From Desulfobacterales bacterium (GTDB lineage Bacteria; Desulfobacterota; Desulfobacteria; Desulfobacterales; JAQWFD01), in the NCBI GenBank assembly GCA_028704555.1, contig JAQWFD010000028.1, positions 1 to 49,187 of the forward strand: a stretch of DNA of 49,187 nt, written 5' to 3'. This document shows positions 29,129 through 39,500 of this stretch, piece after piece (positions within the stretch are counted from its first letter, which is position 1; each line of letters opens with the position of its first letter). A model generated the notes under the pieces. That model searched no databases. It was not told the origin of the DNA and saw nothing but the letters and a program-made list of their open reading frames with translations. Position numbers and translations under genes: made by a program.

Positions 29129-29635
29129 TGTTTTTTCAAGTTCAAGGAGGGCGGCAATTCAATTTTTCTGATATTTATTGGTATCGAAGCGGTTTTTCTC
29201 TTTTTCTGAATACCCCCAACGGCACCATATCTTGAGATGTTTCCTGCTTGACACACAAGCCATTCTTTTATATACCTTTCTGACCCATGTGAATAAATCC
29301 TGACGTTGCATAAAAACATGGCAATTCATACAGAAAACGGGGGGTTGCTCAGCCCGTTGAGAAAAAAATGGCTGGCTGTCATGTCGTTTCCCCTGCACCT
29401 TTTTCGTTCAGGGTAAGCTTTATGACCCGTATGGCCTTGGTCCTCCATCAGTGACATCTTATTTGCCGGCAGCGCCGGGAATGAGTTGAAGACATCTATG
29501 GTATCTTACGACCCCGGCAGAAATAAATTGCACGGGTTTGAGAAAATCCGAAAGTCTGCATAATTCATGCGCAGTTAATTTTTGTCGAGACCCTTACAGC
29601 AAGTTCATGAGTGTAGATCTGTGAATCAAAATGAA

Positions 29636-30328
29636 ATGAGCAAACCGATTCAGAATATGCCACCGGTTCGATTGAAAGGGGTGGGAGACAGCCTCTGGGT
29701 GACGGTGGATACGGCCCAGCCGGAAGAAGTATTAAAAGAGCATCTGATAAAACTGTTTGAGCGGATGAAACACCTGGTCGTCAATGCCCGCGTTGTTATT
29801 GATACCGGAAAAGAAAACGGTTCCGAACCGCTGATCGAACATCTGGGAGCGTTTTTAAAGCAGACCTTCGATGTCGGACTGGTTTCGGGTCCCCCCATAA
29901 AACGGTCGTTGGCGCAGGAACAGGTTCGAAGACAGGACATGGGCCATTCATGGCAGTATCATCGAAGCGATGTGTTGATGCTGGCCGGCCGGGTTCGATC
30001 CGGACAGAAGGTAAGGGCAAGAAAACACCTTCTGATCATGGGAGATGTCAATCCGGGCGCTGAAATTGTGGCTCCCGGAGATATTCTGGTGATGGGCAGT
30101 CTTTGCGGGTCCGCGATTGCCGGTCAGCCGGAAAATGAAGAGGCCATTATCGTGGCGCTGGATTTCAGACCGACCCAGATCCAGATCGGCGGATTTGTGG
30201 CAGCCGGTCTTCCCGCTTCATCGGAAGGGGCTGCAGAGTTTGCTCATGTGGAAGACGGATTGATCGTTGTGGAAGACTACTTGAAAGCCAAGCCGTTTAA
30301 AGACCTGCCATGGCCGCAGGTCAGATGA
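29636..30328 (+). CDS. minC: Septum site-determining protein MinC
   Basis: MinC blocks FtsZ ring formation away from mid-cell, acting with membrane-bound MinD. From the ATG giving MSKPIQNMPP it is 230 residues; a GTG 15 bp upstream and a longer open frame exist but are less likely. The C-terminal beta-helical MinD-binding domain is clear: GQKVRARKHLLIMGDVNPGA, EIVAPGDILVMGSLCGSAIAG, then IVALDFRPTQIQIGG. The N-terminal domain is less conserved, as usual. It is followed by minD and minE, giving the complete MinCDE set that oscillates in Gram-negative cells. Confidence 0.96.
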   Translation: MSKPIQNMPPVRLKGVGDSLWVTVDTAQPEEVLKEHLIKLFERMKHLVVNARVVIDTGKENGSEPLIEHLGAFLKQTFDVGLVSGPPIKRSLAQEQVRRQDMGHSWQYHRSDVLMLAGRVRSGQKVRARKHLLIMGDVNPGAEIVAPGDILVMGSLCGSAIAGQPENEEAIIVALDFRPTQIQIGGFVAAGLPASSEGAAEFAHVEDGLIVVEDYLKAKPFKDLPWPQVR

Positions 30329-30525
30329 GAGCCGTCTGACCGCAAGCGGTCCGGCGGAATTGGACAGCCGGCATCTGTAAGGTTCGCAGGTAGTCTCGAG
30401 CCTCCGGGATATGGTTCAATCGCAGGGATGATAATATTGGATCAAATCTAATACCATGACATGAGAGCCCGGACAATATGTCCGATAGAGGGCGTTCAGT
30501 CAAAACTGTTTTCAAGAGGTGCACT

Positions 30526-31326
30526 TTGGAAGGAAAAGTAATCGTTATCACTTCAGGCAAAGGGGGCGTCGGTAAGACTACAGCTACGGCATCTATCGGC
30601 GCCGGACTGGCTGTTGAGGGAAAACGCGTTGTGGTGGTGGATATGGATATCGGTCTCAGGAATCTGGATGTGGTGATGGGCCTGGAAAACCGGATCGTAT
30701 ATAATGTGGTGGATGTTGTTCACGGTCGATGCAAGGTCATGCAGGCGGCTATCAAAGACAGAAGACTGGACAATCTGTATCTGATTCCGGCGTCCCAGAG
30801 CGACAACAAAAACGCCCTGACTCCTGACGGCATGCGGCAGCTCTGCGGGCAGTTACGGGAGGAATTTGATTTTGTCCTGATCGACTGCCCGGCCGGGATC
30901 GAACAGGGATTCGAGAATTCGATCGCGGCCGCTGATGAGGCGGTGGTGATCTGCACTCCGGAGGTCTCGTCGGTCAGAGACGCGGACAGGGTCATCGGAC
31001 TGTTGTACGCGCGGTCCATTACGCCGAAGCTTGTGGTGAACCGGATCGTTCCCAGAATGGTGGAACGGGGGGATATGTTAAGCCATGAAGATGTGGTCGA
31101 GGTGCTGGCGATAGAACTCCTTGGTTTGATTGAAATGGATGAGCAGGTAGTCGTGTCCACCAATACTGGTGTTCCGCTGGTGCTCCAGAAGGAATCAAAG
31201 GCAGGGGACGCATTCCGGCGGATTGCACTGCGACTCAACGGGCAGCCGGACCTTCCTGTCGAAGTTCCTCAAACTCAAAAACGGTTCTGGAAAAAGATCA
31301 GCCATAAGCTTGGCTTTGGGAAATAA
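30526..31326 (+). CDS. minD: Septum site-determining protein MinD
   Basis: Membrane-associated ATPase of the ParA/MinD family, 266 residues, recruiting MinC and responding to MinE. A TTG start at 30526 is chosen because the family begins [M]EGKVIVITSGKGGVGKTT and AAGAGG lies six bases upstream; an in-frame ATG at 30478 would add 16 residues of non-family sequence. The deviant Walker A is GKGGVGKT at residues 11-18, followed by VVDMDIGLRNLDVVMGLENR and FVLIDCPAGIEQGF. The C-terminal amphipathic membrane helix is WKKISHKLGF. It is 198 bp after minC and 9 bp before minE. Confidence 0.97.
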   Translation: MEGKVIVITSGKGGVGKTTATASIGAGLAVEGKRVVVVDMDIGLRNLDVVMGLENRIVYNVVDVVHGRCKVMQAAIKDRRLDNLYLIPASQSDNKNALTPDGMRQLCGQLREEFDFVLIDCPAGIEQGFENSIAAADEAVVICTPEVSSVRDADRVIGLLYARSITPKLVVNRIVPRMVERGDMLSHEDVVEVLAIELLGLIEMDEQVVVSTNTGVPLVLQKESKAGDAFRRIALRLNGQPDLPVEVPQTQKRFWKKISHKLGFGK

Positions 31327-31335
31327 GGCGAATCA

Positions 31336-31611
31336 ATGTTAAACGGATTACTGCAAAAAATTTTTGGTAAAGGCGGGAGTAAGGATGTAGCGAAAAAGAG
31401 GCTGCAGTTTGCCCTGGTATATGACAAACTGGAAGTAACCGATGATATTATGAGAGAGCTGCAACGAGAGATTGTGGAGGTGATTTCACGCTATTTTGAA
31501 ATCGATAAGGAGACCATAAAACTCGATATTCAGCGATCTGATGATTTGTCTGCGCTCGTGGTCAACACGCCGATCATTTCGGCCAAACACAGGCAGCGCT
31601 CGGTATCCTGA
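31336..31611 (+). CDS. minE: Cell division topological specificity factor MinE
   Basis: MinE, 91 residues, stimulates MinD ATPase to drive pole-to-pole oscillation. The N-terminal membrane and MinD-binding stretch is MLNGLLQKIFG; the basic AKKRLQFALVYDKLEV follows (family RL..vl.hDR), and the dimerisation domain reads MRELQREIVEVISRYFEID and IKLDIQR. It begins 9 bp after minD in the same transcript. Some 90 bp later, a gene on the opposite strand ends. Confidence 0.95.
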   Translation: MLNGLLQKIFGKGGSKDVAKKRLQFALVYDKLEVTDDIMRELQREIVEVISRYFEIDKETIKLDIQRSDDLSALVVNTPIISAKHRQRSVS

Positions 31612-31699
31612 GGGGTGTATTCTGTTGATCTGGCCGGAAGGCTTGTCCGCGTTTGCCCGGCGTTAACACGTGAGGGTATCCTGTCGGATGGAAAGAATG

Positions 31700-32005
31700 C
31701 TACAAATCTCCCAACGGTCTTTTGAAAGTAAACGTTGCCGGTTTGACCACCAGATTCTTCCATGCGGTCTTCGTGTTCCCGCCCAGGGCTGAAAAAGGCA
31801 GTGAAACAATAAATACGGCTGCGCCTGCGATTGTGGCTACAACACCAACCGGGCGAACCAGGAGCGCGTCCGCAACCATTTTTTCACCGGACAGCTGCTC
31901 ATCGTTGTTCATATGGCCTTGAGCCATAGCGGCAGAACCAAAAGGGATGAGCACCAGCGCCGAAATTATCAGCACAGCTATCATCTGTTTAAAATTTTTG
32001 TTCAT
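31700..32005 (-). CDS. Small exported protein with hydrophobic segment
   Basis: A 101-residue protein from the ATG at 32005, chosen because GGAGGGATCT precedes it; the open frame extends 11 codons further upstream without such a site. The N-terminus is a signal peptide (QMIAVLIISALVLIPFGSAAMA). The mature part has a hydrophobic span RPVGVVATIAGAAVFIVSLP followed by FSALGG and a conserved-looking tail LVVKPATFTFKRPLGD. Comparable small proteins occur in gammaproteobacteria without known function. It is convergent with minE and likely sits in or at the envelope. Confidence 0.8.
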   Translation of the reverse strand: MNKNFKQMIAVLIISALVLIPFGSAAMAQGHMNNDEQLSGEKMVADALLVRPVGVVATIAGAAVFIVSLPFSALGGNTKTAWKNLVVKPATFTFKRPLGDL

Positions 32006-32278
32006 AGATCCCTCCATGTTTATCAAGCCCGTTTCCATTTTATTTCAAACCGTCAGGCGGACTTTTCCGGTTTCGATCCCCGGAGCCGGTCTGCCAGGCT
32101 ATGAATCAGCAGAGAAAAGAACCTCATCAACTATTGATTTTATGATATAGAGTAAGAAAAAGCCGTTGAGCGTGTCAAGAAAAAACACCTCATCCTGTTG
32201 AATTCCCATGAAATGAGCGTTGATGATTTTCCATCAATTTCGCATCCCATACGGAAAGAGGGCCTTCCCCGAATCAGC

Positions 32279-34732
32279 ATGAGTATATCCCCGGAATATG
32301 AATATATTGAAGTGGCCGTCTCGCTTCCGGTAGACGGGACCTATACCTACCGCGTGCCGCAGCCGTTTCTGGCGATAGTGGCGGTTGCAAAGAGAGTGCT
32401 GGTTCCGTTTCACAACCGGACGGTTACCGGCTATATTCTCGCCCTGCATGCGGACGGGGGGCCGTCGGCCGGTGAGACGAAATACATCTTGGATGTGCTG
32501 GATGAAAAACCGCTGTTTACGACGTCTCTGATTCCGCTTTTTAAATGGATTGCCCGGTATTACATGTATCCTCTGGGGCAGGTCATTACAAAAGCCCTTC
32601 CTGCGGGTATCAATGATAAGGAAGTTACCTCGCTTAAGATTACCGGAAAAGGGGCTGCCGTATTGTCAGAATCCGGTATTCCGCCGCTTGCCGAACAGGT
32701 ATTAACCCGATTAGTCCAGGGGCCAAACCGGCTCAAGACCCTGAGCCGTCAGATTGGCTGTCCCCTGCCGGCCGGGCTGATTCTTTCAATGGAAAAAAAG
32801 GGGTGGATCGTTACGCGCCGGTATATTCAAAAAGGAACGCCCGTACCCAGGACCGAGCGATATTTGTCGTTAATCCGGTCGGATATTCCACAGGATCGGT
32901 ATTATCCGCAGCGAAAAGCCATTTTGGAGGCGATTGAATCCGAGGGAGAAATTTCATTAACGCATTTAAAAAAGCGGGTCCAGTCAGGATGCGGATCGGT
33001 CCGCTACCTGACCGAAAAGGGATTTATTCAGACGTGTGAAAAAAAAGTTTACACCGATCCCCTGGGAGAGCTTATTGAGCCTGACAGCCCTCCGCCGCTG
33101 ACTTTGGAACAGGAAACCGTTATTTCCAGCATTAGCGGGGCCATGGGTAAGGGGTTTTGTACCTACCTGCTGGAGGGGGTGACCGGAAGCGGCAAGACCG
33201 AGGTCTATATGCAGATTGCCGCTGAAGCCGTTCAAAACGGGTTTTCGGTTCTGGTGCTGGTGCCGGAGATCGCCCTGATATCTCAGACTGAAAGACGCTT
33301 TCGCGCCCGGTTCGGACAGTGCATCGCCCTTCTTCACAGCGGGCTGACAAAAACCGAGCGTTTTGACCAGTGGAAGCGCATCATGGATCAGGAGGCGAGC
33401 ATCATCATCGGGGTCAGATCGGCTGTTTTTGCACCGCTGGATCAGATCGGCGTCATTATCGTTGATGAAGAGCATGATCCTTCCTATAAGCAGGACGGCA
33501 GTTTTTCCTACAATGCCAGAGATCTGGCCGTCATGCGGGCGAAGTTTCAGAACTGTATCGCATTGCTGGGATCGGCTACCCCGTCCATTCAATCCGTATA
33601 TAATGTGGTTCATTCCAAATTCAAAGGCTTGCAGCTGAGACACCGGGTAAATCAGCAGCCGCTTCCGGAAATCCGGGTGGTTGATCTTCGTGAGTATCGG
33701 GACATGAAGGGGATGAACCGATATCTTACCCCGGATCTGGTCGATGCCATGAAGCAGACGTTGCAGCGGGGTGAACAGGTGCTGCTGTTCCTCAACCGAC
33801 GGGGGTTTGCCAATTTTGCGGTCTGCTCGGAATGCGGCAAAGCGATTCGTTGTAAAAATTGTGATATCTCCATGACCCTCCACCAGAAGGCAAACGCCTA
33901 TAAATGCCATTTTTGCGGGTATACCCGACCCTTCGGTATCAGTTGCCCGGATTGTGGCTCATCGAAGATTTATCTGCTGGGCCTGGGGACCGAAAAGCTC
34001 GAGGCGGGGATAAAAGCGCTGTTTCCGGACCGCCGGATTGCCCGGATGGACCGGGACACCACCCTGAGAAAAGGGGCCTTGATAACCCTGCTGAAGGGAC
34101 TGCGGAATCGAACAATCGATATCCTGATCGGGACCCAGATGGTTGCCAAAGGCCACGACTTTCCCCATATTACCCTTGTTGGGATCATCTGCGCGGATCT
34201 GTCGCTGAATTTTCCGGATTTTCGCTCCGGAGAACGCACGTTTCAGCTGCTGGCCCAGGTAGCCGGCAGAGCCGGCCGGGGGGAAACTCCCGGAAAAGTG
34301 ATTCTGCAAACCTATACGCCGGACCATTACAGCATCGAGTGCTCAAGGGATCAGGATGTCGAAGGGTTTTACAACCGGGAAATCGAGTTCAGAAAGTCTT
34401 TGAATTATCCCCCGTTTTCCAGGATGATTCAGCTGAATATATCAGGCAGGGATAAGAACGATACAAAGCGGGATGCCCGGATTCTTGGTGAATGCAGTTT
34501 TTCATTGATGAAGGCCAATCCGGCATTTATGAATCAGCTGGAGCAGCTGGGACCGGTTGAGTCTCCACTGGCAAAGATTGCCAACCGCTTTCGATGGCAG
34601 ATTCTATATAAAAGTCCCAATGTCGGGCTCCTTCATGAATTTGTCCGCAAGCTGATGGAGGAGAAAACGTTTAAATCAGTTCTTCGTCAGGTGACACTGG
34701 CGGTGGATGTGGATCCGTTTTTTATGATGTGA
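32279..34732 (+). CDS. priA: Primosomal replication protein N' (PriA helicase)
   Basis: DNA helicase that reloads the replisome at stalled forks; 817 residues from the ATG giving MSISPEYEYIEVAV, where family similarity begins. Upstream in-frame starts to 32198 exist; none has a clear ribosome-binding site. The N-terminal 3'-end-binding domain (VAVSLPVDGTYTYRVP) and a winged helix precede the helicase core: Walker A LLEGVTGSGKTEVYM, VPEIALI, Walker B VDEEHD, LLGSATPS. Eight zinc cysteines follow (CSECGKAIRCKNC, CHFCG, CPDCG), then GTQMVAKGHDFP and QVAGRAGRGETPG. It stands alone. Confidence 0.97.
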   Translation: MSISPEYEYIEVAVSLPVDGTYTYRVPQPFLAIVAVAKRVLVPFHNRTVTGYILALHADGGPSAGETKYILDVLDEKPLFTTSLIPLFKWIARYYMYPLGQVITKALPAGINDKEVTSLKITGKGAAVLSESGIPPLAEQVLTRLVQGPNRLKTLSRQIGCPLPAGLILSMEKKGWIVTRRYIQKGTPVPRTERYLSLIRSDIPQDRYYPQRKAILEAIESEGEISLTHLKKRVQSGCGSVRYLTEKGFIQTCEKKVYTDPLGELIEPDSPPPLTLEQETVISSISGAMGKGFCTYLLEGVTGSGKTEVYMQIAAEAVQNGFSVLVLVPEIALISQTERRFRARFGQCIALLHSGLTKTERFDQWKRIMDQEASIIIGVRSAVFAPLDQIGVIIVDEEHDPSYKQDGSFSYNARDLAVMRAKFQNCIALLGSATPSIQSVYNVVHSKFKGLQLRHRVNQQPLPEIRVVDLREYRDMKGMNRYLTPDLVDAMKQTLQRGEQVLLFLNRRGFANFAVCSECGKAIRCKNCDISMTLHQKANAYKCHFCGYTRPFGISCPDCGSSKIYLLGLGTEKLEAGIKALFPDRRIARMDRDTTLRKGALITLLKGLRNRTIDILIGTQMVAKGHDFPHITLVGIICADLSLNFPDFRSGERTFQLLAQVAGRAGRGETPGKVILQTYTPDHYSIECSRDQDVEGFYNREIEFRKSLNYPPFSRMIQLNISGRDKNDTKRDARILGECSFSLMKANPAFMNQLEQLGPVESPLAKIANRFRWQILYKSPNVGLLHEFVRKLMEEKTFKSVLRQVTLAVDVDPFFMM

Positions 34733-34738
34733 AAAAAA

Positions 34739-34856
34739 GAACGGGGAACGGGGAAACGGGGTATAAGGTATGAGGTATAGGAGGGTATAGGGTATAAAAA
34801 AACACTCCGCTATTTTACACCTTGCACCTTGCACCTTACACCTTACACCTTACACC
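34739..34856. repeat. Two opposed blocks of 7-bp repeats between convergent genes
   Basis: 34815-34856 is six tandem 7-mers of the form TTRCACC. 34764-34796 carries GGTATAA/GGTATGA-type units, which are near-complements of the first set, so the two blocks can pair into an imperfect hairpin over about 20 bp. Upstream of them, 34742-34761 has three GGGG runs. It lies between the convergent ends of priA and the Dabb gene, and may act as a transcription barrier. Confidence 0.7.
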
Positions 34857-34862
34857 CTTTAT

Positions 34863-35165
34863 CTATTCAAAATCGTAAATCTTAACCCTGGCGCACATGG
34901 GGACGCATTCCTGTAAGAACGCCTGGTGGAGCGGGTGAATCTGGTACTGGTCCTGATCGCTCATTGATTGGAAAACGGAATTGATCGCAAACGAATAGGA
35001 TTTATCGATCACGGTACGATCAGCAGTGGCAGCCGGTGTGCCGATATGGACAACCCGGGCGAAGTCAATTTTTTTTAATGATTCCAAACCGGCACAAAAT
35101 TTGTCTTTCTGCTCGACTGACAAATCGTCTTTCAGCCAAAATACGACAATATGAGATAACATCAT
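34863..35165 (-). CDS. Dabb-domain (stress-responsive A/B barrel) protein
   Basis: A 100-residue dimeric alpha/beta-barrel protein. The Dabb signature is clear: MLSHIVVFWLKDDLS at the N-terminus (family HiV.fk.k), then SYSFAINSVFQSMSDQDQYQ and HPLHQAFLQECVPMCAR, with the conserved Y..HP.H..F. An AAAGGAGACG site precedes two adjacent ATG codons. The family is found in stress-induced proteins and in some cyclases and monooxygenase-like folds; no specific function can be given. It ends against the 7-bp repeat block. Confidence 0.9.
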   Translation of the reverse strand: MMLSHIVVFWLKDDLSVEQKDKFCAGLESLKKIDFARVVHIGTPAATADRTVIDKSYSFAINSVFQSMSDQDQYQIHPLHQAFLQECVPMCARVKIYDFE

Positions 35166-35556
35166 CGTCTCCTTTCGGGTTGCTTTCTAAAGAGATTTAT
35201 TCCTTAGTTCAATGCGGTTTCGGGTTGTCTTTTTGTATCTTCGTGTGTGTGCTGATCATATCAGCCCTTTGCATGGATATGTTTATCACACATCCATTAT
35301 AAGTGTGACGTTTCCGTGTCAAGAGAGAAAATTACATCCACTGCCGGATCTTGGACTTTTGCAAGATAATATCCGTCAACCTGCCTTATAACAGTTGAAT
35401 ACGATGGATTGTTCTTTAAACAATAACTTTGTTCTTGCAAAATGAATTCTATTCATAATAGAATTTACTACAGATTAATTCCGTGCAGCGAACCGGAAAG
35501 AGGCCTCGGGCAGGTTTTTTAAGCTTAAACAAGATAATATCGGACACATGATTCAA

Positions 35557-35703
35557 TGGGCTTGATCATAACTGCGGCCACAATGTCACGGGGTCCGTCC
35601 CGCCCGTTGCCGGCTTCTCCAGCACGATCCGGGGGATGCCGGCAACGGGCGGGACTCAGAGGCTACGCACAGCAAAATATGGCCGCAGTTATGATCAAGC
35701 CCA
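35557..35703. mobile_element. Intact MITE-like element with perfect inverted ends and target duplication (copy D)
   Basis: A 147-bp non-coding element. The outer 24 bp (35557-35580, starting TGGGCTTGATCATAACTGCG) are exactly complementary to 35680-35703. Directly outside both ends stands ATTCAA (35551-35556 and 35704-35709), a 6-bp target-site duplication. Inside, GTCCCGCCCGTTGCCGGC and GCCGGCAACGGGCGGGAC form a further perfect 18-bp inverted repeat, so the whole element can fold into one long hairpin. It encodes no transposase and would need one in trans. Related but decayed copies lie at 2149-2274, 17952-18091 and 29000-29128. Confidence 0.85.
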
Positions 35704-35930
35704 ATTCAATGTATATTTCGAGGGCCAGAATCTGAGCCGGAAGCGGTAGAACTGCTTTTGGCCCGAATTTTCAGCCGACTGTTTGTAATTTGAGCCTATT
35801 GCTGTTGTCCGAACGAAAATTTGATTATTTTTTACGTTCAAGGCGGGCAGAAAGACCACCGCATTCAGGGAAAATTTGCAGCCCTTCGTTCAGGCATGAC
35901 AGAATCAACACTTTCAGAGAGGAGGTAGCT

Positions 35931-36404
35931 ATGACGCAAAAGATACTGGTGGCATTGGACGATTCCGAAAATGCGATGAGAGCGGTTGAATTCATTACGA
36001 AAATATTTAAACCGGACAGCAGGGTTACCCTGATGTGTGTTTTGCAGGATACGGCGGCGCTGTGTGATATGAGCAGCCCGGAGTTGACATCCTACTTTAT
36101 TGCTCAGCAGGGGACGTTTTGTGCGCTTGAGCAGGAAAAGAAAAAGCTGGTGGAAAGTGCTGTTGAAAACGCCAGAGCCCTGCTGCTCAAAGCCGATTTT
36201 TTCGAAAACAATATTTCTATTAAAGTCGATATGAAAAAAACAGGCGTGGCTGCAGACATCCTTGAAGAATTCAAACTCGGGAATTATGATGTCCTTGTGA
36301 TGGGCCGCAGAGGGCTGTCCGGAATCAAGGAATTTTTTCTCGGCAGTATCTCACAGAAAGTGATTCACGGCGCAAAAGATATATCGATTATGCTTGTCAG
36401 CTAG
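35931..36404 (+). CDS. Universal stress protein (UspA family)
   Basis: A 157-residue UspA-fold protein. The start MTQKILVALDDSENA is supported by GAGAGGAGGTAGCT directly upstream; the longer open frame is not preferred. The N-terminal strand with the DDSENAMRA nucleotide-site aspartate is present, and the C-terminal ATP-binding motif reads VMGRRGLSGIKEFFLGSISQKVI (family G.rG..g....lGSv...v). An ATP-binding UspA is therefore likely. It is followed by an intrinsic terminator and is convergent with the activase gene. Confidence 0.93.
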   Translation: MTQKILVALDDSENAMRAVEFITKIFKPDSRVTLMCVLQDTAALCDMSSPELTSYFIAQQGTFCALEQEKKKLVESAVENARALLLKADFFENNISIKVDMKKTGVAADILEEFKLGNYDVLVMGRRGLSGIKEFFLGSISQKVIHGAKDISIMLVS

Positions 36405-36478
36405 ACAGAACCTCCCCGTCGGATTCAAGAAGTGGAATCCGATCTTCACGGATTAAGGGCCTTTGCCCTGAGAGAATT

Positions 36479-36517
36479 GCTCCGGATCGGTCATTTTGCG
36501 GTATCCGGAGCTTTTTT
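36479..36517 (+). terminator. Intrinsic terminator after the universal stress gene
   Basis: GCTCCGGAT (36479-36487) pairs with ATCCGGAGC (36503-36511), 9 bp, followed by six T. It ends at the activase stop codon on the other strand and has no T-run in that direction. Confidence 0.85.
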
Positions 36518-39500
36518 CATTTGGACCTGATTGACGGGCGAGTGCCCAGTATTTTTTCATTCAGCCGTCGTGCTCTCAGACAGAAGGTTTCCAGTTTGGC
36601 CGTGATGAGTTGGGGAAAAGGCGATCCATCGCTTTCGATGGCCAGAAACGGCAGCTTGTCCAGATCACCGATCGTGGATTGAAGGTCACGGTTGTCCGGG
36701 TCTGATGCCAGTTTTATCTCTCCGCTCATGTTTTCGGTAAGGATCGATTCGGCTAACCGGTTCGGCATGCAGCCGAATGGCCCGATGGCAATCACACCAC
36801 AGACCTGTGAAACGATTTCGCTCAGCGCGCTTCCCACCGTTAGAATGGCTTCCCCGGCCAGTTGACGAGACAGATAGGGTTCGGCATGGCGCATGATGGA
36901 GGGCAGATCAATGGGATGGGCATGGACCAGTCCGGAATCGGATAAAATGGATTTGATCTTTTTTTCATACCGTTTTTTAACATACTGCCTTAAATGAACC
37001 GACAAGGTGTCGGGAACTGAAACATAATCATCCGTAAGCCCGCCGGTAACCAGATAGTCCGAGTAGTGAAGCCATTCGGCGATGGGAGAGCATGTGGTGG
37101 CAAAGCCTTTTTGAGCCATTTTCTCGGTCAGATACTGACGGGAAAGCGAATCTCTCCGGACAAAAATCTCACCTGAAATGGAGATGACCGGTACGTTTTC
37201 GGGCGGAATTTTCATGGGAATATGACGAAAGCATGCTACAGCCTGCCGGAGACTGTCTTCAAGCTGCCGGTATTTTCCGTTTTCCAGCTGCGTCAGGATC
37301 AATGCCCATGCGGCATTGAACAGCTTCATGGCCGCGTCAGGATCGGCAGCATTGGCCAGCAGCATGGAACGGATATCCTCCATCACATCCGATACGATCA
37401 CCGCCCACCATCCTCTGATCTGAAACGCATTATTAAAACCGGCATAGGCATTGTCCGACGACAGGGCCAGCAGGGCCACATCCGGGATATTGAGCCGCCG
37501 GATTAAATCTTCCATAAAGATGTAATACTGACCGAACCGGCAGGGACCTGATCCTGTCGGCATGAAATACACCACAACTTCATCGCTTTGTTTATGGTTG
37601 TAAATATAATTCAACAGCATGCCGGTGGTCAGGATCAGCGGCAGGCACTCTTTGCAGGAGGTATGAGCCCGTCCGAGTTTAAGAATGGGTTCGGTGGCGG
37701 GTGGATGAACAAATGTGCGCAATCCTTTGCCCCGGAAAACGGCTGCCAGCGATTCGGTGGCGATTTTTCCCATCGACGGCAGCATAATCGTTACCTGGGG
37801 ATCTGTCAGCGAGAGGCGGCTGCCGGAAGAGGTCTTCACCATGGCGGTACCGTTGTGAAGAACCATTTGTGCGGGGGTAAATGATGAAGGCCTGCGAGGC
37901 TGCTGTTGATCGCTCCGGAGATGACCAAACGCATTGACGATGTCCAGAAATGCTTCAATCCGTGTTTCCAGGCCGGCATCTGCCGTGTGATTGTCCAGTT
38001 CGAGGGTCAGACAGGGTTTGCGTCCCATCAGTTCTCTGACATACCCAATGATAAATGAATCCGGTCCGCACGAAAAATTGGTGATATAAGTCGCGAACAG
38101 CTGCGGGTGTCTTTTGATAAAACCCGCCGCGTTGAGCAACCGTTGCCCCATTCCCCAGTACATATGCCGTTTTGCTTCTTTTGCTTCCAGCGGCAGAAAA
38201 TCCATCGGAAGGACCCGGATGCCTCTGGATGCCAGTTTATGAGGGATTCCCATATTGGCATCATCTGTAAATCCGTTATACGGCCGGGCCAGAATCACGA
38301 TGGCGATCTGTTCAGGATGGGCTTCCAGTTCATCGAGGATCCGGCGGCCCGCCTGTTGCATTTTTTCGAGGCATTGATCTTGGCGTTCAGCAGCTGTCGT
38401 AAAGGCCCGGTTGGCCTCAGGCCGGGGAATTCCCATGCGAAGCGCCATGTTGACAAGCGGCTTTCGGGCTGCGTGCAGGCCGGATTTCAGATCGATGACG
38501 GGAAACAGGAGTTGAACTTTCTTTTGTTTGAGGTCGTTCAGTTTTTTCCGGAATGCTGTTTGAAGAAAATATGCCTCTCCCTGTACTATCGGGCAGACGC
38601 AGGAATTGAGTTTGCTGTCCAGTGTTGGAATGGATTTGAAATGAGGCAGGAAAATCGCATCCGGCGGATGGGGCATATGGATCAGATTGTAAAAAAAACC
38701 GTGTGAAAGCTCCGCCGGATAGCAGAAAGCGGCTTGTCTCTGTTCTATCCCCTCTGCGGATGCGGCTTCGGGAAGAACGGGCTCATAGCCCAGTTCAGAA
38801 AAAAAAGTTGAATACAGGGGATAATAGGTGTGGACCATGAAGCTTTTATTGAAACCGACTCTTCCCCGATAGCCGGGAGGGCTTTTTTTATTGGGACCGG
38901 TTGATCCGTATGTTTCATACACCAGATGCTGGCGAAAACGAACCTGGTTGAGCGCGTTTACATCATAATTGATCTGATGCCTCAGATTGTAGTAGCGGTT
39001 GCAGGCGCCGCCAAACGGGTAGGCCTTGCCTTCAATTTCGATGAGGGCAATTTCGCAGTGCCGGTCACATTTTTCGCTGCCTCCTCTGCAGACAAAGGAT
39101 TTCCCATAGCCGACCTGACGGCGTGCCAGTACTTCCAGATCAAATCGTTTTTGTTGCATCAAACCGGCTTCGATGCGGGATTTTACTTCCAGGGCGACAC
39201 CGAATGCGCCCATCAGTCCCGGATGCGGTGGCACGATAATCCGTTTTCCGATCAACGAAGCCATGGCCAGGGGAACGGCACGGTTATAGCATACCCCTCC
39301 CTGCATGAATACTTTTTCGCCTACCGGCCGGTTGCCTTTGACCCGGTTGGAATAATTCATGCAGATGGAATAGACCAGACCGGCGATGATATCCTCATGG
39401 CGGACACCTTCGTGAATGGCGTTTTTGATGTCGGAAGCAATAAAGGCCGCACACTGGTCATTGAAGTTGGGGGGGTGGGTGCCGGCAATCGCGATATCGG

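Noticed and set aside
29011..29398. Minus-strand frames of 79-102 codons including a CMNCH motif
   Set aside because: The single CXXCH is chance; there is no signal peptide and the frame overlaps repeat copy C.
34815..34856. Tandem units as a CRISPR array
   Set aside because: Units are 7 bp with no spacers and no cas genes are present; it is a simple tandem repeat.
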